Assembly: GCF_026011715.1 (NCBI RefSeq)
Contig: NZ_BRVM01000009.1
Location: 99,377-163,376 of the forward strand
Direction: 5' to 3'
Origin: Cytobacillus sp. NCCP-133
GTDB lineage: Bacteria > Bacillota > Bacilli > Bacillales > Cytobacillaceae
Length of the DNA: 64,000 nucleotides
The translations under genes and the position numbers were made by a program. Shown here piece after piece: positions 18,034 through 26,271 of the stretch. The notes beneath the pieces were generated by a model, which saw only the letters and a program-made list of their open reading frames with translations, was not told where the DNA came from and ran no database searches. Positions within the stretch are counted from its first letter, which is position 1, and every line of letters starts with the position of its first letter.

Positions 18034-18853
18034 TCATGTCGCCCCCTTTGCCAGCCCCTGCTGCCTTTTTCTCCTTGCGCCTCATCATAATGGAATAGAG
18101 TTTTTCCGTTAATGGCAAGCCGATAAAGATACTCACATACAGCCCGGTTGAGAGAGAAATCAAGTTGCTTGCTCCTGCAAAGGCAACGATCTGACTTTCC
18201 AGCTCAGGAAACAACCCGATCAGCGATCCGCTGGCGGCAGCCATCATACTTCCGCTTCCGACCCCTGAAGCCATGGCAAAAGATAGAGGATGAAGAGGCG
18301 TGATTGTTGCCAGGAACCCTGAAATCAATCCGAGGAAAACCGCTCCAAACACGGTTCCAAAAATATAAATCGCCATAACGCCCCGGCCCTCAGGCGAATC
18401 AAAGCCGAACTTATTCATAATTAACCCGACATTCGGTTCCCGGGCTACCGAGTGAGTCATCCCAATGCTTTCTCTTTTGAACCCTAAAAGGACTGCAATC
18501 GGAAGCGCGAAGAAAATCGTTCCAAGGTTCCCCAGCTCCTGAAGCAATAAAGCAGGACCGGCTGCAATCAATGCCTCAATCTGCGGCCCGATGGTTACGC
18601 CTATTTTGGCAATCAAAAGAGTAACCCCAAGGATGATGAGCGGCTCCGCATTCTTTGCCTGCTTTTCTTTCACTAGCGGAGAAAAATATAAGCCAAGCCC
18701 CATGAAAAAGGCATACAGCATTGGCAGCAGCAAAATGACCCCGCTGCCCACTTTAAAGCTGAACTGCCCGACAGCTTCGGTAATTCCTACAAGAATAAGA
18801 GCGATAACATGTAAGCGCCAATCTTTTAAAATTTCTGTCTTTTCATTCTTCAT
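18026..18853 (-). CDS. DUF3100 family membrane protein
   Basis: The 275-residue protein has about eight hydrophobic segments and the conserved GMTHSVAREPNVGLIMNKFG and SGVGSGSMMAAASGSLIGLF stretches that I associate with DUF3100, a family of presumed transporters without known substrate. ATG start after TAGGGGGGAAACG. It is downstream of the 3-hydroxyisobutyrate-dehydrogenase-like gene (26 bases) and overlaps the small membrane partner. Context suggests carriage of the acid or aldehyde precursor handled by these enzymes; this is inference. Confidence 0.75.
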   Translation of the reverse strand: MKNEKTEILKDWRLHVIALILVGITEAVGQFSFKVGSGVILLLPMLYAFFMGLGLYFSPLVKEKQAKNAEPLIILGVTLLIAKIGVTIGPQIEALIAAGPALLLQELGNLGTIFFALPIAVLLGFKRESIGMTHSVAREPNVGLIMNKFGFDSPEGRGVMAIYIFGTVFGAVFLGLISGFLATITPLHPLSFAMASGVGSGSMMAAASGSLIGLFPELESQIVAFAGASNLISLSTGLYVSIFIGLPLTEKLYSIMMRRKEKKAAGAGKGGDMNV

Positions 18854-18879
18854 CGTTTCCCCCCTAGATTAAAAGATTA

Positions 18880-19740
18880 CTAGATCGATCCGCACACAGC
18901 GGAGGAATCAAGCTTGCCCTTCCCTTGCTCCATTGCCTTCCCATAGATTTCGCACACGAGCTGACCCAATGGAGAATCTTCACGATAGAATTCGGCTGTC
19001 TCTTTGTATAAGTGAATATCCTTATTCATGTGCGCCAGGCTAAACAATACATTTTCGTAGGAATCTTTAAGTATATTCTCCCCGAACACGGATAGCACCC
19101 GATTATGCGCAGACCCGCTTTGAATAACTTCCGCAAGCTGAGACCGGCTGACACCTGCTTTTTCCCCCACTGCAAAAGCCTCCCCTAGGCCAGCAGTCAT
19201 TAAAGCAACCATCATATTATGGCAAAGTTTTGCCACCTGGCCCGATCCTGAAGGGCCGAGCAGAAAAATATCCTTTCCAACGCTCTCCAGAACCGGGCGT
19301 ATACCTGGCAAATATTGATCGTCTCCCCCAACCATTATGGTCAACGTGCCGGCATCAGCACCCTTAGGCCCTCCGCTTAACGGGCAGTCATAAAATTGAA
19401 TGTCTCTCTCCTTCGCAGCCAGATTTAATTCCTGCGCTGTAATTGGGTCAATGGTGCTCATATCCAGAACATAACTGTTAGGCTTTAAAGCAAGAAAGAC
19501 TCCGCTTCTTCCCATCATAACATCCTTCACAATACTGGGTCCAGGCAATGAGGAAATCATTACGTCCGCTTCCTCTCCCACTTCATAAGATGAGGCTTTG
19601 GGAATTGCCCCCATCTCTTTGCATAGATTCATGGCATCGGAGCTGGGATCATAAACAAAAACCGGATAACCATTTTTGATTAAGTTTTTAACAATTCCCT
19701 TGCCCATTGCCCCGCAGCCAATCACGCCAATCCTTTTCAT
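18880..19740 (-). CDS. NAD(P)-dependent beta-hydroxyacid dehydrogenase (3-hydroxyisobutyrate dehydrogenase family)
   Basis: The 286-residue enzyme has the family features in order: Rossmann loop GVIGCGAMGKGIVKNLIK, substrate-binding DCPLSGGPKGADAGTLTIMVGG, catalytic-lysine segment GSGQVAKLCHNMM (K-x-x-x-N) and the C-terminal NKDIHLY helix. Members oxidise 3-hydroxyisobutyrate or reduce tartronate semialdehyde, so the name does not fix the substrate. GGAGTGGGAGAGG precedes the ATG. It follows the aldehyde dehydrogenase gene by 13 bases; a hydroxyacid to semialdehyde to acid sequence is the natural reading of the pair. Confidence 0.88.
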   Translation of the reverse strand: MKRIGVIGCGAMGKGIVKNLIKNGYPVFVYDPSSDAMNLCKEMGAIPKASSYEVGEEADVMISSLPGPSIVKDVMMGRSGVFLALKPNSYVLDMSTIDPITAQELNLAAKERDIQFYDCPLSGGPKGADAGTLTIMVGGDDQYLPGIRPVLESVGKDIFLLGPSGSGQVAKLCHNMMVALMTAGLGEAFAVGEKAGVSRSQLAEVIQSGSAHNRVLSVFGENILKDSYENVLFSLAHMNKDIHLYKETAEFYREDSPLGQLVCEIYGKAMEQGKGKLDSSAVCGSI

Positions 19741-19753
19741 CCTCTCCCACTCC

Positions 19754-21250
19754 TTAAGGCTTTATATAAACCGTTTTTGTATCCAGCCAAAAATCCAGCG
19801 CTGCGCTCCCCTGTTCACGCGGCCCGATGCTTGATGTCTTTTTCCCGCCAAAAGGAAGCTGGTTTTCATAATGATTGGATGGAATATTCACGTGTGTGAC
19901 GCCTGTTTCAATTTTACGGACAAAATCGAATGCTTTTTGAAGGTCGTTCGTAAAAATGGCCGATGACAAGCCGAAGTCCGTATCATTCGCAAGCTCAATC
20001 GCCTCTTCATAAGAATCCACTTCCATTACCGCTACTACCGGCCCGAAAATCTCTTCTTGTGCGATAGTAAAATCCTTCGTGACCTTGCTGAAAACGGTCG
20101 GAGCCACAAAATAGCCTTTCGCTTGATCATCATCCGTCAGCTGTTTGCCGCCATATTCGAGAACTGCGCCTTCAGAGATCGCGCTATTCACATAATGAAG
20201 ATACGTATTTAACTGATGTTTATTGGCAACAGCGCCGTTGTCAAAGCCTTCCTGGATCCCGTTGCCGACTTTAATTTGCTTCGCTTTTTCAACCAATAGC
20301 TCAATCACCTTTTTGGAGATGGACCTTGGCACAATCACACGGCTTGTTCCTGTACAGCTTTGGCCATTATTATAAAAACCGCTGATGACCACACTCTGGA
20401 CTGCCTCTTCCAGGCTGGCATCCTCCAAAATAATTGTGGCGTTCTTCCCGCCCATCTCAGCCTGCATTTTGCCGCCGTGAGCTGTCACGAGCTTTCCAAG
20501 ATGGATCCCAACATCAGAGGAGCCTGTGAAAGAGACAGCTTTGATTTTCGGATTGGTTCCAAGTTCTTCACCGACAACAGAACCCGGCCCAGTAATCATA
20601 TTGAGCACGCCCGGTGGCATCCCCGCTTTTTCAAACAGTTCCACAACTTTGACGGCAATAAGGGAGGTATCACTCGCAGCTTTATAAAGAATCGTATTTC
20701 CCGCAAGCATGGATGGGGCAATTTTGTAAATGGCGATGCCAAGCGGAAAATTAAATGGTGTTACAACTGCAACCACACCAAGCGGTTCCTGAATGGTACA
20801 GGCAAACGTATCCGGGTCGATAAGAGGGACCGTTTCACCTGACAGCCGATTCGCCTCGCCGCTGAAATGTTTTAGCGCCTGTACCGTTGCATCCACTTCT
20901 TTCCGCGCTGATTCAATCGTTTTGCCGACTTCCTTTGTAATAATCTCTGCTAAAGCCTCTTTTTCCTCTTGAATAAAAACGATAAGTTTAAAGAGAATAT
21001 CCCCCCTGCTGATTGGGGATGTCTTTTTCCAAGCTGGAAATGCCTTCTCGGCACTTTCAATCGCTTTTTGCACATCAACGGCATTCGACTTTTGAAAGTA
21101 GCCCAATACATCTTCCGTATTGGCAGGATTCACACTCGGATACACTTCCCCTGTCACAGAGGGAACCCATTCCCCATGAATATAATTGTAAAATGTTTTT
21201 ACCTGACCATTCCCGACAGCAATGCTTTGGCTATTAATCTCAGTACTCAT
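19754..21250 (-). CDS. Aldehyde dehydrogenase (ketoglutarate-semialdehyde-type)
   Basis: The 498-residue ALDH has the proton-acceptor EMGGKNATIILEDA, the catalytic cysteine in GFYNNGQSCTGTSR, VTPFNFPLGIAIYKIAP and the late EEIFGPVVAVMEV. EMGGKN with GQSCTGTSR is typical of the group with 2-ketoglutarate semialdehyde dehydrogenase and related sugar-acid enzymes. ATG at 21250 with GGAG 7 bases upstream; the TTG just before it is less likely. It is the first gene of a four-gene operon lying downstream of the PucR-type regulator gene on the same strand. Confidence 0.9.
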   Translation of the reverse strand: MSTEINSQSIAVGNGQVKTFYNYIHGEWVPSVTGEVYPSVNPANTEDVLGYFQKSNAVDVQKAIESAEKAFPAWKKTSPISRGDILFKLIVFIQEEKEALAEIITKEVGKTIESARKEVDATVQALKHFSGEANRLSGETVPLIDPDTFACTIQEPLGVVAVVTPFNFPLGIAIYKIAPSMLAGNTILYKAASDTSLIAVKVVELFEKAGMPPGVLNMITGPGSVVGEELGTNPKIKAVSFTGSSDVGIHLGKLVTAHGGKMQAEMGGKNATIILEDASLEEAVQSVVISGFYNNGQSCTGTSRVIVPRSISKKVIELLVEKAKQIKVGNGIQEGFDNGAVANKHQLNTYLHYVNSAISEGAVLEYGGKQLTDDDQAKGYFVAPTVFSKVTKDFTIAQEEIFGPVVAVMEVDSYEEAIELANDTDFGLSSAIFTNDLQKAFDFVRKIETGVTHVNIPSNHYENQLPFGGKKTSSIGPREQGSAALDFWLDTKTVYIKP

Positions 21251-21359
21251 CAAATCTCTCCTTATCTGAGTAATTTAAAATTAATTATAATATTTAGAAA
21301 ATTTAATGTACATGTGTCAGCAGCCAAAGAATCCTGCTATTTTTTGTGACAAGGACCAA

Positions 21360-22955
21360 TTAAGGGGTTAAAAAATCAAAGATCTGAAAGGCAAGTACAA
21401 TGGCAATCCAATCTTCCTTTTTAGTAAAATCCATATCCAATTGACTCTCAATTTTCTTCAGGCGGTATGTAAGCGTATTGGGATGGACATGCATCTCTTC
21501 TGCCGTTTTTTTGTGGCTCTTATTATTGGCAAGGAACACCTGCATCGTTTGCAGATATTCACGTTCCATTTGTAAAAGGGGGCCAATCTTATCGGAAATG
21601 AATTTATTCAGCAAACTTCTGTCCGTATTGAGCCAAAGCCTTTCAGCACCTAGCTCTGAGTAGGTGACAAAGGTTTTGTGTTTATGGTTTTTGGCAAATG
21701 ACAAGGCTTCAGTTGCTTCCTGATATGAATCAGCCAATTCTGATAGAGGAACCTCTCTGCCCATGCCAATAACAGCCTGATTGTTAAAAGTCATGATTCT
21801 CTGGATGTCCTCCGCCAGCTGCTGACCATGCCTTTTCCGTTCATTAGCCAGCAAGGCCACAATTTGATCCGATTTCGTAAAAACAATGCTGGTTTCACCG
21901 TATTTCACAAGTATATCCTCCAGTGACCTGACCAATTTCTCTTTTTGGAGAATGGACGTGGACTCCCAAAGAAACCCCGACTTGCAATCAATCACCATAC
22001 AGGAAACGCTGCTTTTTTCCTGTATGCGGAATTTCTCCAGCATCCTCGCATCCAAACGAGCACCAGTCAGGAGGTCATGGAACGCTTCACCCCGCAGATG
22101 CATTTCTTTTTCAAAGAGCGTATTCTGTTTCACAAAGTCCAGTGACAAGGCGGTCGCAGCATGTTCCAAAGCGGCCTTCTGGATATTGGTTAAACGTTCA
22201 ATCGGCACTTCTAAAAGGAAATACCCAAAGAGTTCGTTGGAGCTGATAATCGGAAATGCGTTATTTTGTTGGTCGTTCGTCTCTGAATAGGTAACGGGGA
22301 TCTTCAAAATTCGGCTGATGGTTTCAAGGATATATGCCGTTCCCCTCCCCTCCAGTAAAATCTTCGTAAACCTGCGGTGAATATCCAGCGAATGGCTCAG
22401 CTCTTCATTTTTACGCTTGACTTCTTCGTAAAGATTGGAGTTCATCATGGCAATCGCAGCCTGGTCCGCCACAACCTCTAATATATGAAATTCATCTTCT
22501 GTAAACTGAACATCTTTATCAAAATTATCCACCACAAGCACGCCCATACACTCATTTTTGTACACCAATGGGACAAGGATTCCGCTTTTAACCTCCCGGC
22601 GGAAAACCCCGTTATAGAAGTGGATAAAATTGGTTTCAGACATGCGGCTCATATGCTCCCTAAACTCATGCCCGGAAGCAATAACACCCTTCTTTGTAAG
22701 AAAAACCAGCCCTGTCAAAGATTCGCCCGGCTCGAATTTCACCTGCTGCATGAACCGGGCATCCACCCCCACACCTTGGGAGAAATGAAGCAAACCATCT
22801 TCTTTTAACTTATAAAGAATCGTCGTATCCGCATTTTCAACCAGATCAAAGGCGGCTTTGACAAGTCTTTTTAGTATCTCCTCCAGCTCAAGAGACTGGG
22901 TCAGGCTGCGATTGATTTCAAGAAGCCGGATCATTTTGTTTTGTGTAATATTCAT
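21360..22955 (-). CDS. GAF-domain PucR/CdaR-type transcriptional regulator
   Basis: The 531-residue protein has an N-terminal GAF-like domain (about 20-170; ALVPLVYKNECMGVLVVDNF-like segment, ADQAAIAMMNSNLYEEVKRK), a central GGDEF-like CdaR region, and a C-terminal PucR helix-turn-helix (NNKSHKKTAEEMHVHPNTLTY RLKKIE). This class activates catabolic operons for purines, proline or sugar acids in response to a small ligand. It precedes the aldehyde dehydrogenase operon by 110 bases and is its likely activator; it is divergent from the NhaC antiporter gene. Confidence 0.85.
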   Translation of the reverse strand: MNITQNKMIRLLEINRSLTQSLELEEILKRLVKAAFDLVENADTTILYKLKEDGLLHFSQGVGVDARFMQQVKFEPGESLTGLVFLTKKGVIASGHEFREHMSRMSETNFIHFYNGVFRREVKSGILVPLVYKNECMGVLVVDNFDKDVQFTEDEFHILEVVADQAAIAMMNSNLYEEVKRKNEELSHSLDIHRRFTKILLEGRGTAYILETISRILKIPVTYSETNDQQNNAFPIISSNELFGYFLLEVPIERLTNIQKAALEHAATALSLDFVKQNTLFEKEMHLRGEAFHDLLTGARLDARMLEKFRIQEKSSVSCMVIDCKSGFLWESTSILQKEKLVRSLEDILVKYGETSIVFTKSDQIVALLANERKRHGQQLAEDIQRIMTFNNQAVIGMGREVPLSELADSYQEATEALSFAKNHKHKTFVTYSELGAERLWLNTDRSLLNKFISDKIGPLLQMEREYLQTMQVFLANNKSHKKTAEEMHVHPNTLTYRLKKIESQLDMDFTKKEDWIAIVLAFQIFDFLTP

Positions 22956-23066
22956 GGGCTATGCTCCATTCTGATTGGTTCCGTTTTTTATCTATTATAG
23001 TACCAATTTCAGTTTTCAGAGGGAACTCTTCGCATAAATTCAGCATATCAAGCCTGCCAAATGAAT

Positions 23067-23130
23067 CCATTTGCAATTTTTGCCGCTCTATTTGCAAAAT
23101 CCCCCATTCTATTTGCAGAGTTCACAATTG
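23067..23130 (-). repeat. Short 21-bp-period array (3 units) with GTGAAC leader
   Basis: CYATTTGC (reverse complement GCAAATRG) stands at 23067, 23088 and 23109. The array ends at GAGTTCACAATTGGCC, the same border (reverse complement) as at 624-640. It lies in the divergent gap between the regulator and the antiporter genes. Confidence 0.8.
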
Positions 23131-23166
23131 GCCAAAAAAACTCTACTAAAATCCCCACAGCGTTTT

Positions 23167-23186
23167 TCAATCAAACGTTTGATTGA
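23167..23186. promoter_or_regulatory. 20-bp perfect palindrome, putative operator
   Basis: TCAATCAAACGTTTGATTGA is fully palindromic and lies about 100 bases upstream of the NhaC gene. The same motif occurs at 37712 and, two bases shorter on one side, at 38597. The form fits a TetR- or LacI-type dimer site; the cognate regulator is not evident. Confidence 0.6.
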
Positions 23187-23287
23187 ATTAAAATATCGTT
23201 TTTTCAAAAAGGGATTGCATAAATAATTATTTTTATGAATAATAATACATATACTCATTTTCCATATAATACTAGGAGGACATACTC

Positions 23288-24817
23288 ATGGAACATCTCG
23301 GCTGGTTATCCATCATTCCGCCATTGCTGGCAATCATAGCGGCAATTGTAACCAAAAACGTTATCATTTCATTATTTTTAGGTTCATTTTCAGGTGTTTT
23401 AATTTTGACAAAGGGTTTGCCGCTTACAGCGACCAAGACGATGATTGGCGATTATTTGTTTGTTCAGCTGACAGACAGCTATAACGCTGGTGTGCTGGTA
23501 TTGCTTGTTTTTATCGGCGGGTTTGTCGCTTTAATGGAGAAATCAGGCGGAGCTGCAGCATTTGCGGAAAAAGTAATTAAGTATTTAAACACAAAATCCA
23601 AAACGCAATTGGCCGCCTGGTTTGGCGGCATTGTTATCTTTTTCTCGGATCTTGGCACTCCTCTTTTGATTGGGCCAATTTTTGAAAAGGTATTTGATAA
23701 AGCAAAGATCTCTCGGGAAAAGTTAGCTTGGATCATCGATTCAACAGCTTCCCCTGTTGCCGTTCTTATTCCCTTTATCGGCTGGGGAGTATACATCATG
23801 GGACTCATTCAAAAAGAGTTTGAAGGACTGAGCATGGCTGAGTCAGATTGGGACGCATTCATCCAGGCAATTCCCTATCAATTCTATCCAATCCTAACCG
23901 TTCTGATGGTGCCGCTTGTTGCATTCACAAAACTGGAGTTTGGTGCAATGGCGAAAGCGGAGAAGCGTGTAAAGGAGACCGGTGCATTATATTGGCCTGA
24001 TTTAAAGCCGATGAGAAAACCGGATCGTTTTAGCGAGTTAAAAGAAACAAAAAGCAAGCCTATCCTCATCTGGCTGCCGCTGCTTGTACTGCTTGTAACA
24101 TTATTCGGAATGCTGATCCCGCTTGGATTTCCGTTCCAAAAGATTGAAGGAAGCGCCTTCCGGGTTGCTCTTACAACCGCTTATTTATTTGCTGGCATTC
24201 TGTTAATTGTCATGATGGTATTTTACAAGGTTAAAAAGTTTGGAGAAGCCTTTGATATTTATATATCAGGCATGCAAAAAATGATGTATGTGGCTGCTAC
24301 ACTCGTGCTGGCTTGGTCTCTAGGCACAGTCATGAAGAATCTGGGAACGGCCAATTACATTGTAGAAATCATGGATGGAAATGTCCCTGCCTTTATCGTC
24401 CCTGCCATCTTATTCCTTGCAGGTGCATGTATGTCGTTTGCGACCGGAAGCTCATGGAGCACATTCGCCATCATGATGCCTTTGGCTATTCCAATGGCGT
24501 TCCATCTGGATGCATCAATTTACGTCTGCATTGGGGCAGTTTTATCAGGGGGATTATTCGGTGACCATTGCTCTCCTATTTCAGATACTACCATTTTATC
24601 CTCTACAGGAGCGGGCAGTGATCACATGGACCACGTAAAAACACAGCTTCCTTACGCAATCTTAAATGGATCTGCTGCACTTGCCGCTTATCTTGTGGCT
24701 GGGCTAGTCGCAACTACCCTATCGCTTGCAGTTGCGATCGTCATCATGGTATTTGCAGTCATCTTTATATCCAAGTGGCAAAATAAGTCCAATACCGGGA
24801 CACCGATGAATACGTAG
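23288..24817 (+). CDS. NhaC family Na+/H+ antiporter
   Basis: The 509-residue protein has about 12 membrane segments and the NhaC-superfamily features: IVIFFSDLGTPLLIGPIFEK, an SPVAVLIPFIGWG loop, FATGSSWSTFAIMMPLAIPM and GGLFGDHCSPISDTTILSST. Members exchange Na+ for H+, and some carry organic acids or amino acids (malate/lactate). AGGAGGACATACTC precedes the ATG. It is a single-gene unit with its own terminator, divergent from the PucR-type regulator; that position makes control by this regulator, and a role in substrate uptake, possible. Confidence 0.88.
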   Translation: MEHLGWLSIIPPLLAIIAAIVTKNVIISLFLGSFSGVLILTKGLPLTATKTMIGDYLFVQLTDSYNAGVLVLLVFIGGFVALMEKSGGAAAFAEKVIKYLNTKSKTQLAAWFGGIVIFFSDLGTPLLIGPIFEKVFDKAKISREKLAWIIDSTASPVAVLIPFIGWGVYIMGLIQKEFEGLSMAESDWDAFIQAIPYQFYPILTVLMVPLVAFTKLEFGAMAKAEKRVKETGALYWPDLKPMRKPDRFSELKETKSKPILIWLPLLVLLVTLFGMLIPLGFPFQKIEGSAFRVALTTAYLFAGILLIVMMVFYKVKKFGEAFDIYISGMQKMMYVAATLVLAWSLGTVMKNLGTANYIVEIMDGNVPAFIVPAILFLAGACMSFATGSSWSTFAIMMPLAIPMAFHLDASIYVCIGAVLSGGLFGDHCSPISDTTILSSTGAGSDHMDHVKTQLPYAILNGSAALAAYLVAGLVATTLSLAVAIVIMVFAVIFISKWQNKSNTGTPMNT

Positions 24818-24825
24818 TAAAAAGC

Positions 24826-24857
24826 AAGCCCTGTTCCTTCCTAGGAACAGGGCTTTT
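24826..24857. terminator. Bidirectional terminator between antiporter and response regulator genes
   Basis: AAGCCCTGTTCCT and AGGAACAGGGCTT form a perfect 13-bp stem with a four-base loop, followed by TTTT on the plus strand. Confidence 0.85.
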
Positions 24858-24882
24858 ATTTCGGAAAAATTGGATGGTCATC

Positions 24883-26271
24883 CTACTTCCTCCCCCTCCC
24901 AATCTTATATTTTCGTATCTTATATAAAAGGCCCTGCCTGGTTATGCCAAGCACTTCTGCTGCACGCGACTGGTTGCCGTTTTCGTTTTCGAGTGCGGTT
25001 TCGATGACTTCTTTTTCTACCTGCTCCAGGTGATCCGTCAAGGAGAAATCCTCATCTAGATCCAGTGAAGCAGGTGAGTTTTCCTCTTCTTTTCCTGAGA
25101 AGTGGTTCACAACCTCCTGCGGAAAATCCTCGAGACGCAGCTGCCCGGATGGAGAGAGGACAGCGGCTCTTGAAAGGGCATTTTGCAGCTCCCGGATATT
25201 TCCGGGCCATGGATAGGTGGTTAAATGCGTTAATAAGTCTTTTGATATGGTATAACTGCGGTTATGTTCTTCCTCAAACTCCGCCAAAAACTGTTCTATT
25301 AATAGCGGAATATCCTCTATGCGCTCCCGCAGCGGCGGCAAGGTGATCCCGATAATATTCAGCCGGTAATACAGATCCTCGCGAAATTCCCCGTTTTGCA
25401 CCATTTCCCAAAGGTTTCGGTTCGTTGCTGCAATGATGCGGACATCCGAAAATTCCTCCTTGGCTGTGCCAAGCGGGGTGAAGGTTTTATCCTGGGCAAA
25501 TTGCAGAAGCTTTGCCTGCACATCAAGCGATATTTCGCCAATCTCGTCCAAAAACAGGGTCCCCTTGTCTGCAGCTGCACACTTTCCTTCCTGCGATCGG
25601 ACTGCACCGGTAAAAGCACCTTTTTCAAAGCCAAATAATTCGCTTTCGAGCAGGTTCGATGGAATGGCTGCACAATTCACCTTGATAAAGGGCGCTGTCC
25701 TGCGCGTGCTGTCCAGATGCACAGCGTGGGCACAGCGGGATTTCCCCGTCCCGCTTTCCCCTTCCAGTAAAATCGTGATGTCCTGTGAAGCGACGCGTTC
25801 AATCAGGGAATAGACTTCTTGCATTTTCTGGCTTTTCCCAATCATGCCATGGAGATTGTATTTTCTTTGGACAGCCTGCTTTAGCTCTTTATTTTCTTTT
25901 TTTAACGTCTTCATTTCAAAGGCTCTTTTTATAACAGCTTTCAATTCATCGGCCTTTATCGGTTTTGTCAGGTAGTCGTAAGCGCCCATTTTCATGGCTT
26001 TGACGGCGTCCTCGATATCACCGTAGGCTGTACAGGCCACAAATACGGTCTCCGGGTAATTCGGCGACCATTTTTCAAGAAGCTTTAATCCTGTCGTATC
26101 CGGCAGGAGAAAATCCAGCAGCACCAGGTCCACGCTTTCACTCTGCATCAGCTCTTCTGCCGCTTTCCCGGTCTCCGCTTCCATCACGTCGAAGCCTTCC
26201 TTCTTTAAGGTCAATTTTGTCAGGCGGCGGAATTTTTCATTATCTTCAACTAACAAGATCGTCTTTTTCAT
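24883..26271 (-). CDS. NtrC-family sigma-54-dependent response regulator
   Basis: The 462-residue protein has a receiver domain (about 1-120; phospho-acceptor in LVLLDFLLPDT, KPIKADEL lysine), an AAA+ domain (about 145-375) with Walker A GESGTGKSRCAHAVH, the sigma-54 contact loop GAFTGA, Walker B GTLFLDEIGE, and a Fis-type HTH (NQSRAAEVLGITRQGLLYKI). It must act at a -24/-12 promoter. It overlaps the sensor kinase gene by 4 bases. A perfect sigma-54 promoter stands at 32204-32221 before the adjacent osmoprotectant operon, the obvious target. Confidence 0.95.
   Translation of the reverse strand: MKKTILLVEDNEKFRRLTKLTLKKEGFDVMEAETGKAAEELMQSESVDLVLLDFLLPDTTGLKLLEKWSPNYPETVFVACTAYGDIEDAVKAMKMGAYDYLTKPIKADELKAVIKRAFEMKTLKKENKELKQAVQRKYNLHGMIGKSQKMQEVYSLIERVASQDITILLEGESGTGKSRCAHAVHLDSTRRTAPFIKVNCAAIPSNLLESELFGFEKGAFTGAVRSQEGKCAAADKGTLFLDEIGEISLDVQAKLLQFAQDKTFTPLGTAKEEFSDVRIIAATNRNLWEMVQNGEFREDLYYRLNIIGITLPPLRERIEDIPLLIEQFLAEFEEEHNRSYTISKDLLTHLTTYPWPGNIRELQNALSRAAVLSPSGQLRLEDFPQEVVNHFSGKEEENSPASLDLDEDFSLTDHLEQVEKEVIETALENENGNQSRAAEVLGITRQGLLYKIRKYKIGRGRK

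Noticed and set aside
23266..23271. TATAAT as -10 box of the NhaC gene
   Set aside because: It lies only a few bases before the AGGAGGA ribosome binding site, leaving no room for a normal leader; the real promoter is probably further upstream.
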